NCBI GenBank assembly: GCA_014529385.2
Contig: CM043955.1
Coordinates: 151,419,640-151,483,639, forward strand
Length of the DNA: 64,000 nucleotides
Direction of reading: 5' to 3'
DNA from: Adiantum capillus-veneris
Lineage: Eukaryota > Streptophyta > Polypodiopsida > Polypodiales > Pteridaceae
The notes beneath the pieces were generated by a model that worked only from the letters and a program-made list of their open reading frames with translations, did no database searches and was not told where the DNA came from. How positions within the stretch are numbered: position 1 is the stretch's first letter; every line of letters starts with the position of its first letter. The position numbers and the translations under genes are program-made. Below, one piece after another: positions 42,980-54,441 of this stretch.

Positions 42980-44465
42980 ACACCTTGATGCAGACCTTAC
43001 AGTGGAATTAGCTACAGGTAGGAAGGTTAAATCTTTTACTTGAGTGAGTAACTTGTATTTTGTTTTAGATGGTCACAATACTTCTGCAAACTTCAGAGTC
43101 TTACCCATAGCAGTCTATGATGGAATCTTGGGAATGGATTGTCTTAAGGCCAATGATCTCACGTACATTGTAAATTCGCTTCATTAACTTTTGAAAATGA
43201 CAAAAACTCCAGTGTTACAATTACTGGGAAATGGGGAAAACCTAAACTCAGGCTAGTGAACCTTACCAGACTTATGCAGGGTCTTAGGAAGAATGAAATG
43301 ATTTACACAGTAAAATTTAACCCTAAGGAGAAGAAGTTAGATTTGTCTGAACCCGAATGGCTAACGGAATTTGATGATTTATTTCCGAGAGAACTTTCAC
43401 AGTTACCGCCTAGGCGTGATGTTGATCGTGCAATAGAGCTTGTTCTAGGAGCTCAATCAGTTGCCCGTAGGCCATACAAAATGTTGGTACCTGAATCTGC
43501 GGAACTCAAGGAGCAACTGACTCAACTTCTTGAACAAGGCTTCACTCGACCTAGTGTTTCTCCATGGAGTACTCATGTTCTGTTTAATCAGAAGAAGGAT
43601 GGTACTCTACATCTTTGTATTGATTATCGTGGATTAAATATGATGACGGTCAAGAATAAGTATGCAATACCAAGGATTGATGAGTCGCTTGACCGATTAC
43701 ATGGAGCTTCTATCTTCACAAAAATTGATCTTAAGTAAAGGTATTACCAAATCCGAATCAAGGAGGAGGACATACCAAAGATAGGATTCAACAATTGTTT
43801 TGGACATTATGAATTTGCAATTATGCCATTTGGACCTACAAATTCTCCATCAACTTTTAATCGTCTCATGACCGATGTGTTTCAAGAGCATCTTGATGAT
43901 TTTTTTCTTGTCTTATTTGATGATATCCTGGTTTACTCAAGAAACAAAGAAGAACAGGAACAACATGTGTGACGAGTACTTGAACTTTTTCGTCAAGATT
44001 AACTTTATGCTAAGCGTAGTAAATGCACCTTCTTCACTGAGATAAGGTGGATAATTTGGGATTTATTGTATCGAAGGATAGTGTTTCTACTGATCCAAGT
44101 AAGATCAAAGTTGTTGTAGCTTGGCCTACGCCAAAATCGGTAAAAGAAGTACATGGATTTCTTGGTTTAATAGGATGGTATCGTACATTTATTGAAGGCT
44201 ACGCAAAGATTGCATCTCCATTGACTAATACACTTAAGAAGGCTTAAGTGTTTACTGGGAATGAACATGCTCAAGCTAGTTTCAAGAAACTCAAAGAAGC
44301 TTTAGTGAATGCTTCAATATTACCGCTTTTGAACTTCTCAAAGGCATTAAGTGTGCTCATTGATGCAAGTGGACAAGTAATCGGTGGCATTCTATCTCAA
44401 GAATGAAAACCAATAGCTTATGAATCTTGTAAGTTATGTACACGAGTTGAATTATCCTACACATA
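42980..44465 (+). pseudogene. Chromovirus-type gypsy fragment G3 (protease end to RNase H)
   Basis: Protease tail [14 protein letters not shown] at about 43115; RT with [46 protein letters not shown], then after a stop FAIMPFG and LFDDILVYS; GFLGLIGWYRTFIEGYAKIA and a degraded RNase H. Stops at 43735, 43971 and 44246 among others. It ends abruptly at LSYTH, where LINE L-B1 begins; the remainder is not found beyond that LINE. No LTRs are visible. Confidence 0.85.
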
Positions 44466-45952
44466 GGTGATGTGCCAATTGCGCATGGGAAGAGGGATTT
44501 CAAAAACATTTGTAAGCACTATTGGTATTAAACAAGGATGTCCGTTGTCACCAACTCTCTTTGATCTATGCATCGATCAATTGAAACAAATGGTACTTGA
44601 CTTTATACAAGAAGAAGGCATCGAAATGGTCCCTATTTGCAATGCGGTAATCATGCTTTTGTTGTATGCGAATGATGTAGTGCTTCTAGCACACACTTTA
44701 GAAGATGCACAAAAGCTTATGGTTGTCCTTGAGAACTTTTTCTTGCATAGTGGTCTGATGGTGAATGAATCCAAAACAAAGGTTATGCTTGTGAAAACCA
44801 ACCATAAGGATAAGCCATGCATTGTGTACAACAATGAGACACTTGAAGTTGTTGAGAGCTTTAACTACTGTGGCCTTGAGATTTCAAAAAATCACAAGTG
44901 GCATGAATGTGCTTATGCATGCTTGAAAGCGGAAAAGAGAGCATACTATGCATTTGAGAGCATGTGTAATGTGGGAAACATCAAGTGTTGGGTTCTCAAG
45001 AAGTACCTTTTTGACACATTGGTGACACTGGTTCTTCTTTATGGAGGTGAACTGTGGGGTGGGAGCATCTCAAAGTCTACTCAGAAAGAGTTTGAGAATG
45101 TCCAAAAGAGTTTTCTTACAAACTTTCTTCAAGTTAAGACACAAACACCATATATGCTCCTACTTCTTGAGTCAGGATCTTTTCCAATTGAGGTTATGGG
45201 CATGGAAAATGTTGTGGAGTACATAATAAAGATGCGTCAAAACCCCTCACATCGGCTTCCTACAATTGCATGGGAAGCAAGAAAAAAAGTTCAAAAGACG
45301 CATAAAAGAAAGATCTTGAGCACGGGATGGATGCAAGACATAAAGAAGTGGTTTGGGAGCTGGGATGCATTACACTTTCTACATGATGCCTCAATTGACT
45401 CGCAAGTGAATGAAGCTTTTCTACAATGCCAATGTATTACAGATTGGGAGGAATCCGGTGGATCATGCTTCATACATTACACCACCCATAGTGCCCCCTA
45501 AAAAACCATGTTCTTCACTGAAAATGAAAATCGTACTCACACTTACATGCTTGAGCCTATCCCCTTGTCAACGATATGCACTATCGCAGCCATTCATCTT
45601 AGCTCCCACTCCCTTTGATGTGAGATAGGGCGTTGGGCCAATGGAGAAGAGTCAAATTGACTGTGCACATTATGCTCACTGCAAGTTTGAGAGTTTGAGT
45701 ACCACACTACTAGAGTGCTCAGCTTTTGGTCACATCCGAACTTGCTTCCCTCACACTTTCAGCCATGACTTAGACCTATACACTTTCCTCTCGCAACCAC
45801 AATGTGGGCTCTCCATTGCCACTCTCATCACGACAATTTTGGAGCATCGAGAGTCACTCATCAGACACACACACACACACACACTACATCACATGTAACT
45901 TTGGTCCCATAGGTCATATTTGACCTCCGAGGACGATAATAAAATCTCTCAA

Positions 45953-45954
<2 letters not shown>
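44466..45954 (+). mobile_element. 5'-truncated LINE L-B1
   Basis: A 344-codon open stretch (44467-45501) runs from the middle of RT: IGIKQGCPLSPTLFDLCID, LLLYANDVVLLAH and VNESKTKVMLVK, then the thumb and C-terminal region. The catalytic box reads YAND, where the L-B4 copy has YADD, so this copy should be inactive. A Cys/His segment (CAHYAHCKFESLSTTLLECS) follows at about 45660-45720. The 3' end is GGTCCCATAGGTCATATTTG ... GACGATAATAAAATC (45902-45945), then TG repeats. Confidence 0.88.

Positions 45955-45986
<32 letters not shown>
45864..45986. repeat. AC and TG microsatellites at the L-B1 end
   Basis: (AC)n at 45864-45884 inside the 3' UTR and (TG)16 at 45955-45986 directly after the LINE terminus. 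Confidence 0.9.
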
Positions 45987-45987
<1 letters not shown>

Positions 45988-46539
45988 ATTGGCGGACTTC
46001 CACAAGCATGGGAAGCGGTCAAGGAGGACTTGTGGGAGAGCATCAACTTCCTTATTGAGACCCTCAAGCCAGTCAAGCTCCACCCCGACAAGATATAAAT
46101 GATTGATGGAAGAAAGTCGTTGCCAAGTGGACAAGCCATTCTCAAATTTGAGAAGAGAGAAGATCGGCTCAAGCTCTTACAACAAGCACACCTTCTCAAC
46201 GGTACTAAGCTATGGATCGCGAAAGAACTCACCCCATCACAACTCAAAAACAAAGGCGAAGAACTCAAGAAAGGGCATGCAACACAAGGCAAAGGAAAAT
46301 GGGCAGTCTACCATGGGGGAAAGTCTATTATACACGAGTTTTGCTCTCCTAAGCCTTCTCCCATTGCGAACTCCATACTTTAGTTACTATTTTTCTCCCT
46401 AAGTGACATGTGTCACATTTTTATTGTATCCCAGATTGCCCACGCTTCACTTCTCTCTTATCAAGAGGCATCATTTGTATGTTTTGACTTTTTGGTCCCA
46501 TAGGTCATATATGACCTCCACGGACGATAATCAATCAAT

Positions 46540-46542
<3 letters not shown>
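45987..46542 (+). mobile_element. ORF1-only LINE derivative L-B2
   Basis: The open frame at 46099-46383 encodes GQAILKFEKREDRLKLLQQA, LLNGTKLWIAKELTPSQLK and GKWAVYHGGKSIIHEF, the C-terminal domain of an L1-type ORF1 protein. About 110 bp later comes the same 3' terminus as L-B1, GGTCCCATAGGTCATATATG...GACGATAAT, then (CAAT)n. ORF2 is missing entirely. A second copy with the same layout is at 47017-47830 on the other strand. Confidence 0.75.
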
Positions 46543-46623
<81 letters not shown>

Positions 46624-46748
46624 GTGCACACGACAAGTGGGTGGCACGACGAGCTCTCTCTCTCTTGTCGTGCACATGACCACCCACTTGTCGTGTGCAC
46701 GACAAGAGAGAGAGAGAGCTCGTCGTGCCACCCACTTGTCGTGTGCAC

Positions 46749-46828
<80 letters not shown>
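46543..46828. repeat. 286-bp near-perfect palindrome with CT/AG arms
   Basis: (CT)n at 46543-46620, then 46621-46676, a 17-bp spacer at 46677-46693, the inverted copy at 46694-46751, and (GA)n to 46828. The inner arms differ by one AG dinucleotide. A TCGTGCACACGACAAGTGGG motif appears repeatedly in both directions, including in the spacer. Open frames across it are simple Ser-Leu or Arg-Glu repeats and are not genes. Confidence 0.92.
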
Positions 46829-46830
<2 letters not shown>

Positions 46831-46975
46831 GAGGGGAGGGGGAGGGGAGAAGGATGGAGAGGGAGGGAGAGTGAGAGGGGTGTAAATTCCTATATAAAGG
46901 CATGGAGACAATTTTTTTTTGTATTCAAAATTTAATTTGTTGAAGAACTCAAATTGTTTGAGGTACCTTCTCTCT

Positions 46976-46978
<3 letters not shown>

Positions 46979-47018
<40 letters not shown>
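46979..47018. repeat. AG microsatellite at the L-B3 3' end
   Basis: (GA)20, which on the minus strand is a CT tail directly following the LINE terminus. Confidence 0.92.
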
Positions 47019-47019
<1 letters not shown>

Positions 47020-47830
47020 AATTATCGTCCACGGGGTTTAGATATGCCCCATGGGACTAAAAACAAAGCATTACAACAAATGCCTTCAAATAAAGCATAG
47101 ATACGATTAGTTAAGGGATGAGGGCCCATCAAAAGGGTGATCTTAAAGAAAATGGAGAAAAACCTAAGGGGGGTCTGCAGGTGAGAGGGTAGCCGATTTG
47201 GGAGTTTGAAAATCGTGGATGACAGCTTTACCACCTTGATAGATTGCCCACTTACCTTGTTTGCAAGCTTCGTGCATCTTCTTGACCTCACTTGCTTTGA
47301 CCTCAAGCTGATTTGGGGTCAATTCTTTGGCAATCCAAAGTTTCTTTCCTTTGAGGAGACAAGACTAGCATAATAGCTTCCACCGCTCTTCTTTGCCCTT
47401 GAGAGTGAGAATACAATGCTTGGTTGGTACATTTCTATTTGTGTCGTTGATCTAAGAGACAGTTTATGGCTTGATATTTACTAGTTGAAGAATATCATTG
47501 AGCTTAGAGATTGCTTCTTTAAGAGTATCCTCATATGTTCACCATGGCGCATGGAGTCCCCCGATCCTAACCTTAAGGCTAAGAGATTCTTGTAGCTGGT
47601 TCTCTTGTTATGCTGTTTGAATTTTGACGTTGATTTTTTAATGTATTTCCTCATGGACTTCTTTTCGAGCTGCCTTGACAGTCTCTGTGAAAAATACTTT
47701 GACCTCGTGTGCTTTTGCAAGTAGAGATTTGTTGTCTACTTCCCTAATATCCTCGAGCTTAAGTAGGTGATGCTTAAGTTACGCATTCTCTTCGATGAGA
47801 TCTTTGAGCCTTTAAGGTTGTTATCCTTGC
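47017..47830 (-). mobile_element. ORF1-only LINE derivative L-B3
   Basis: On the minus strand the 3' end reads GTCCCATGGGGCATATCTAA ... GTGGACGATAATTCAATC then CT repeats. Upstream are the ORF1 C-terminal domain (GKKLWIAKELTPNQLEVKA, KQGKWAIYQGGKAVIHDF at 47190-47340), a central part (SLSLKVRIGGLHAPW near 47560) and a helical N-terminal part (EVKVFFTETVKAARKEVHEE near 47650-47720). Stops and shifts are present. ORF2 is missing, as in L-B2. Confidence 0.72.
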
Positions 47831-48258
47831 ATCTTGATGAGTGATATGATCCTTCTTTGGCACAGCTGCCACATCAAGAAAAGGACTTGCAGGTGCAAGA
47901 GATTGGTGTGGAAGACATCTTCTCGCAGGGGTTGTAAAGCACCTTTAATTTATGACGGGGTTGTGAGTCTTATAGGGAATGCCATAGGGTCTGCAGAAAT
48001 ACCCTGTGGGAGAAATACCTTGGGCCCAATTTAGTTTCAAAATTCATTTGAGCGACCATAGCCGCTTCAAAGATCTTTGAAGGATAGCAAGGAAAGTGAT
48101 CAAGGAGGAGCTCCACGCGGGTCGAGGGAAAGTGCCGCATAGGTCAGGCACAAAGGCATCGCGCAGGTCTGATTCAAGAGGGGAGGTTGTGCTGATGCCT
48201 CCCCACAGGGGTAGCCTCTTGCCTGGGGGGGAGGCTTGGCAATGAAGCTAGAGTTTAG
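47831..48258. other. Unassigned sequence between LINE fragments
   Basis: GC-richer than its surroundings; no gene or repeat recognised. Confidence 0.3.
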
Positions 48259-48283
48259 GCTCTCTCTCTCTCACACACACACA

Positions 48284-48365
<82 letters not shown>
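48259..48365. repeat. Compound TC/AC/AG microsatellite
   Basis: (TC)6-7, then (AC)7, then a long (AG)n ending immediately before the L-B4 3' terminus. Confidence 0.92.
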
Positions 48366-48369
<4 letters not shown>

Positions 48370-49337
48370 ATTATCGTCATTGGAGGTCAAATATGACCTA
48401 TGGGACCAAAATTACATGTGATTTAGTATGTGTATGGTTGATGAGTGACTCTCGATGCTCCAAAATTGTGGTGATGACAGTCGCAATGGAGAGCCCACAC
48501 TGTGGCTGGGAGAGGAAAGTGTGTATGTCTAAGTCCTGGCTGAAAATGTGAGAGAAGCAAGTTTGTATGTGACCAAACGCTGAGCAATCTAGTAGTGTGT
48601 GGTACTCAGACTCTCAAACTTGTAGTGAGCATAACATGCACAATCAATTTGACTCTTCTCCATTGCCCCACCGCCATGTCTCACATCAAAGGGAGTGGGA
48701 GCTAAGTCGAATGGATGCAATAGTGCATACCTCCGACAAGGGGATAAGCTCAAGCATGTAAGTGTGAGTATGATTTCCTCTTTTAGCGAAGAACATGATT
48801 TTGTAGTTGGGGGAAATATGGGTGGTGTAATGTGTGAAGCATGATCCACCGGATTTCTCCCAAGCCATAATACATTGGCATTGTAGAAAAGATTCATTCA
48901 CTTGGGAGTAAATTGAAGCATCATGTAGCAAGTGTAATGCATCCCATCTCCCAAATCACTTCTTTATGTCTTGCATCCATCCGGTCCTCAAGATCTTTCT
49001 TTTATGCATCTTTTGAACTTTGTTGCTTGCTTCCCATGCAATTGTAGGAAGTTGATGTGAGGGGTTTTGTTGCATCTTTATCATGTACTCCATAACCCTT
49101 TCCATGCCCATAATCTCAATTGGAAGAGATCATGACTCAAGAAGTAGGAGCATATATGGTGTTTGTGTCTTAACTTGGAGAAAGTTTGTAAAAAAATTCT
49201 TTTGGACATTCTCAAACTCTTTTCAAGTAGACTTTGAGATCTTTTCACCGCACACTTCAACTCCTTAACGAAGAACCGGTGTCACCAATGCATCAAAAAG
49301 ATACTTCTTGAGAACCCAACACTTGATGTTTCCCACA

Positions 49338-50581
49338 TTACAAGTTCTCAATTGTATAATATGCTCTCTTTCTCGCTTCCAAACAACACATAGCACATTC
49401 ATGCCACTTGTGATTGAACGGAACCTCAAGGCCAAGGTACTTAAAGCTCTCAACAAATTCAAGTGTGTCATCGTTGTACACAATGCATGGCTTCTCATTA
49501 TGGTTGGTTTTCACAAGCATAACCTTTGTTTTGAATTCATTCAAAATCAACCCACTATACAAGAAAAAGTTCTCAAGGACAACCATAAGCATTTGTGCAT
49601 CTTCAAAAGTGTGTGCTAGAAGCACTACATCATCCGCATACAACAAAAGCATGATTACCACATTGCAAATAGTGACCTCTTCAATGTCTTCTTCTTGCAT
49701 AAAGTCAAGTACCATTTGTTCCAATTGATCGAGGCATAGATAAAAAAAGAGTTGGTGACAACAGACATAAACTCAAGAACCATTTGTTCCAATTGATCGA
49801 CACATAGACCAAAAAGAGTTGGTGACAACAAACATCCTTGTTTAACCCGAATAGTGCTTACAAAAGTTTCTAAAATTCCTCTTCCCATGGGCAATTGACA
49901 CATCACCTTCTCATAGATTTGAGAAACCGCAAGCATAAACTCACTTGGCACTTCCATCCTTCCCCACAAGTTATTAGGTGGAATCATACCAAAAGCTTTC
50001 TTAAAGTCCTTAAAACAATAATACAATCGTTTGTCTTTCAACCGCCTTTCCTCCATGAGAACACAAAAGGTGACAAGATGACCAATGATGCTATGGCATC
50101 GACAACAACCCGCTTGTCCTTTTGCACGCTTGTCATTCTCTTCAATCCAATCACTCAATTTTATCTCCATTATGCACCCAAATAAATTTGACATAAAAGA
50201 CCCAATTGTTATGGTCCGGTAGTTGTTTACATTCTTTACATCCCCTCCTTTATGCAAAGGCTTAACCCAATTACTACTTAAATCATGAGGCATACCATGT
50301 TGAAGTGCAAGCTTGAAAATATCACACATCCACTCATGGGTAAAATCTCCCGTCCATTTGATCATCTCCGACTTGATACCCTGAAGATCTCTCGCTTTGC
50401 AAGTGACCAACTTTTCAAGCCCACTGCATATATCCTCAATAGTAAAGAAAGAGGGCATACATGGAAGTGAACCATAAAATGATATTTTTTCAGCATTGGG
50501 TTGCTCATATAATCTCCTACAATGTGTGTACATATCCACAAGACTCAAGTTACCAAAATTCTCAACCCGCTTGCCCCTCAA
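49338..50581 (-). pseudogene. L-B4 reverse transcriptase
   Basis: Open parts 49655-50581 and 49338-49724 encode NWVKPLHKGGDVKNVNNYRT, YYCFKDFKKAFGMIPP, VKQGCLLSPTLFGLCVDQLE and LLLYADDVVLLAH with the catalytic YADD intact. A 68-bp tandem duplication at about 49704-49840 repeats the segment encoding the end of block LCVDQLEQMVL and shifts the frame, which explains the two overlapping open parts. Confidence 0.9.
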
Positions 50582-50625
50582 GTTTCTCCAAAATCTTCCA
50601 CATGCACATGCCTTTTCTTAAACTT

Positions 50626-51840
50626 TCAAAAGTTGTTCTTTACTTCCCATCTTCTTCTCTTCTTTTGAATCAATGCCTTGTATGTATGCAAATGACTTTG
50701 ATAGTTGTCTTTGTCCATAGTTGCATCAAGCTGTATCAAGGACTTTTTAGCATCTCGACATTCTTTATCAAACCACCTTTTGCGTGATCTTTCTTTGTTG
50801 ATACCATGGAGATGCTTTATGGCAAATAATTCTTCAGCACAAGAATAAATAACTTTCTTGAAAGCTTCCCATTTAGTCTCCAATGGTGCATCATATTGAA
50901 GCTTTGTCATCCATAACTTTTGCTCAACCATTTCAATGTACATTGGTGCCCATTTGAATTCCATACATATTGATAACTTCTCTTCCCTTTGGCTCAGATT
51001 ATCATGCTTAACTGCTTCTCCACATGCAAGGTCAATACATATGGTTCGACGGTGTGATTCCGGGGTCCATTGGCCAAACATAAAACTCTTTATGCGATAC
51101 ATGATGGCTTTGGAGAGTAGCATATAGTCAATCACACTATCCCCATTATGTTTTCTACATGTAAATCCATTGGTTCCACTCCATAAAAATACACTATTGG
51201 CAATGAGCATACCTATGCTATTACACATGTGTAAAAGTGACTTTCCATAGTGATCTGGCTCTTTCTCATCCATTGACGTACGATCATACAAGTGAACTTC
51301 CTCCAACGCCCTTGGAATGTATGGCATATCAAATTGTCAAGTATCATATTGCAATATTTTTGTGCGAGCATTCATATCCCCGAATACAATAACATCACCT
51401 TTTCCTTTGAAATTAGCAATGTTCTCTTCTAAATAAAAAAATGGTTGATCTCTATCCATGCAAACATAAAAGGAATGTAGCAACCGACTACTAAAATGGA
51501 TGCTCTTTTTGGTGTCATAATTTTCAGCCATACATAACGTTTGTACTTGTCATCTTTCATAATTGATACAAAATCTTCCAATCCTTTCTTAACCATACAT
51601 GCTACCCCTCCTTGCCCTCTTCGTTGCTTGAGATTATTTTACCACATCAATGAATGTACATTGTAATCCTCCAAGCCGTTAATCCTTTATGTATCATGCT
51701 CCCAAGTTTCAACAAGAAGTACAACATCGGCTTTTCTTGTTAGATCATCAATGCCAACCCCGGAATTCCATGGGTATCCATTGAAATTCCAAAATCATAC
51801 TTTCAATTGTAACTCGGCCTCATAGGTCGCGTATCCCTAT
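50626..51840 (-). pseudogene. L-B4 endonuclease domain and linker
   Basis: The first blocks, in separate frames, are ADVVLLVETWEHDT, RRGQGGVACMVKKG and VVGCYIPFMF near 51400-51750. FGDMNART follows at about 51355-51380, and DSVIDYMLLSKAIMYRIKSF and ESHRRTICIDL at about 51050-51150. These match the E, D-x-N, S-x-I-D and S-x-H blocks of APE-type LINE endonucleases. The open part at 50626-51327 continues into the linker toward RT. Confidence 0.82.
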
Positions 51841-52086
51841 TTGCTCGAGGGACTTGCCTCCTCCTTGGGCACATTTTCTTCATGAGAGATATCCTTGTTT
51901 TTCTTATTCTTTTCCTCATATGCCTTGCGACACATATTTTTCTTCTTTTAATAGTGTGATATTCATGTACAAAACATTTTGTATCCCTCAAGTAGATCCA
52001 ACTATTATGAAGGATAATCTTTTGTTTGGTCTCATCCGGCATGGTGCATCACAATTGGCCATTCTCCCAAGCGAGGAGATCCTTGC

Positions 52087-53190
52087 TTATACCTTACGTG
52101 CCTCATCGAGTTGCAAGGGTGGTAAGGTACTCTCCCAGGATCGAACTTGAAGTGGTTCATCAGGTGACTGTTGAACACTGGTAGGTGTGGATTCCTTTGT
52201 AGCATCATGGAGGTCCACTATCACAGGTGGAGGTTGTGGAGAAGCTTTTACCTCTATGGATGCATTACATGAGGAGCTAGAAGCTTCATGGGACTCCCCC
52301 CTTCCTGAGCTAGGTGGAATAATTTGGTTTTGCATTGGAACCCAAACTAGCTCTAGAATAGGTGTGTAGCATTCTGTGATCTTTCCCTTTCCACGATCTG
52401 CCATTGGCTTTGCAGTTACACTGATTGACTCACATGGTTTTGTAGGTGATAGGGAAAGACACATTTTACGTTTAGGTACCCAAATTTGATCATTTCCATC
52501 ATAGTAGCCTTGGGTTTCTAATAGTCGTTTTGGAATCCATCGTGATTAGGTCTTGATTCTCCTAGAGCACGCTCTTGGGTTTCCATGAGAATTTTTTCTT
52601 GAAATGGATGGAAGGGTTGAGGTATCTAGAAGTAAGGCCTTGGGGACCCATTGATATGTACTCTTAGGTCGTGCAGGTTGAGTACTTGCAATATTACTGC
52701 TTGTTGCAACTACAAGTGTTGAAGTGCTAGGTTCATGGGCAGTCGACAAGGATGAGTTAACCACTTTGGTTTGTGAATCTTGGCTATCCTGCAACTTCGC
52801 TAGATTCTGCAATGTAGGTGACTTTGTTTCAATGATAGGGGTAAGAGTCGGTGGTCGCGTCGTGACACTACCAGTACCCCAATCAATAGTGAATTTGGTT
52901 GCCAACATCCACGTGCATCCAAGGTTTATGTTGCCCTTTATAGTTCCAGCATGCATGACCAAAAAGTCTTGAGCTACAACCCCATTGTCATAACTGACAG
53001 AAGTGTGCCAAATACCAAAAACTGTGGTTTTTTTCTCGACACCCTTGACTTGGATAATACTCTCAAATAGAGATGGATTTCCTAACTAGCACCACACCCC
53101 ATATGATAGCAGATTATACTTAGCACCCGTGTACAATATGGCGTTATATAGTACTTTTCCATAGGCGATGTTTAGCTCAATAGGTATTGT
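52087..53190 (-). pseudogene. Retropepsin-like domain followed by WVPK repeats
   Basis: Minus strand. From about 53165 to 52880 the frame reads IPIELNIAYGKVLYNAIL, then YTGAKYNLLS where retropepsins have DTGA, and ends NLGCTWMLATKFTIDW, matching the closing block LGRPW...IDW of that fold. One stop (TAG) lies between. Downstream are YQWVPKALL (52640), SRWIPKRLL and IWVPKRK (near 52510) and VWVPM (52350), then a Pro/Ser-rich part to 52087. Direct neighbours are G4 integrase on the right and L-B4 endonuclease on the left, same strand. It may be a remnant of another LTR element; ownership is unresolved. Confidence 0.6.
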
Positions 53191-53299
53191 AGAGGTGTGT
53201 GAGAGTCCAACCAACCCTTGTTGGTTTCAACGTGGAATGCATGTGTAACTCCAAGGTTAGCCTCTCATTGGCTTCTTATGCGTTGTTGTCACTCCTTAG

Positions 53300-54441
53300 C
53301 CTCATCTTGAGCTTGTATCTTCTTCAATTCTGTTTGTGCCTTGGCTGCCTTTTTTTGATGGATGGCACGTAGTTCCTCTTGGCTTAAAGGATCATAGTAT
53401 CTTTTAAATTTTCTCCCATTGAGGAGTCCAATGGTTTCAACTCCATCAAGAGTCTCCACACAAATGTTCCCTTGTGGGGTGATTTCACATACTCTATATG
53501 GTCCTTTTCACGCATATTTCAACTTTTTCTTTTCATTACGCACTCCATATATAAGGACTTTATCACCAACATTGATATCCTTGTTCTTTAAATCCCAATC
53601 TGTGTGATGAGCTTCCAACGTTTTGGTCAAGATAGAGATTAAGGTCTTGTTGGTGCTCTTAGTTTGGCCATTTTCTTGTGGATAATAAGGTGTGGACTTA
53701 TGGTGAGATACCATGAAGTTGGTAGTGAGTTCTTTTATCACTCCATTTATAAAATGAGTGCCATTATCATTCACAATCTCAAAGGGACAACCAAGTCTTG
53801 TAATAATGTCCTCAAAGAGAAACTTGGCGGTTCACCTTGCATCAGCCTTACGTGTCGCCCTGGCTTCCGCCCACTTTGTCAAATAGTCAGTGACAACTAT
53901 AGTATACCGAGATTGTTGCCGGACTGATTGGGCCTACAAAGTCCAACCCCCATTTTTCAAATGGTTGAGTCACTTTAACAAGATGTAAGGGCATTTTATC
54001 CTTTCGTTGTGTGATCTTGTAACATTGGCATTTATCACATCCTTTTGCAAAAAGTGATGCATCTTTGAATAAGGTAGGCCACAAATAGCCTAATTGCAAC
54101 ACCTTTCTAGCTGTTAGTTCACTTGAGAAATGTCCTCCGGCTATACCCATGTGGGCTTCTTGTAGTATGTATAAATACTCATCCTCACGGGCACAACATC
54201 TAAGAATATCATCGTTCCCTAGCATGTAGAGAGTTCCTGCAATGAGAGAATAAGGTTCACATTCTTTTAACAGTTTTTGAGCTATGTCCTTATGAAGCTC
54301 TTTGGGTGGAAAACCATTAACTAGAAAGTCCACAATCTTCTCACTCCATTCAGGTATGGTTTTGACTAGGAATAGAGAAGTATCGGGCAATTCATCATCG
54401 ACTCCAATAGGGGCTTCACAATTGGGTATCCGCCATGACAT
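53300..54441 (-). pseudogene. G4 integrase
   Basis: Part 53887-54441 carries the zinc-binding module HMGIAGGHFSSELTARKVL ... CDKCQCYK and WGLDFVGPI. Part 53508-53774 carries MNDNGTHFINGVIKE and YYPQENGQTKSTNKTL, the second acid and the final Glu block. The region in between lies in other frames. A Lys-rich C-terminal tail with a NICVETLDGVETIGLLNG-type segment follows to about 53300. Confidence 0.85.

Larger units (their letters stand above)
48366..52050 (-). mobile_element. LINE L-B4, nearly complete ORF2
   Basis: Minus strand. The 3' terminus at 48366-48410 has the shared GGTCCCATAGGTCATATTTG motif. Domains from 5' to 3': endonuclease at 51840-50900, RT at 50581-49338, Cys/His C-terminal part near 48650. 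It is a L1-type LINE with CT repeats after its end in place of poly-A. ORF1 is not evident directly upstream; the region at 52050-53200 encodes something different. Confidence 0.85.

Noticed and set aside
46403..46935. Ser-Leu and Arg-Glu repeat open frames
   Set aside because: Translation of the CT/AG microsatellite and palindrome; no coding support.
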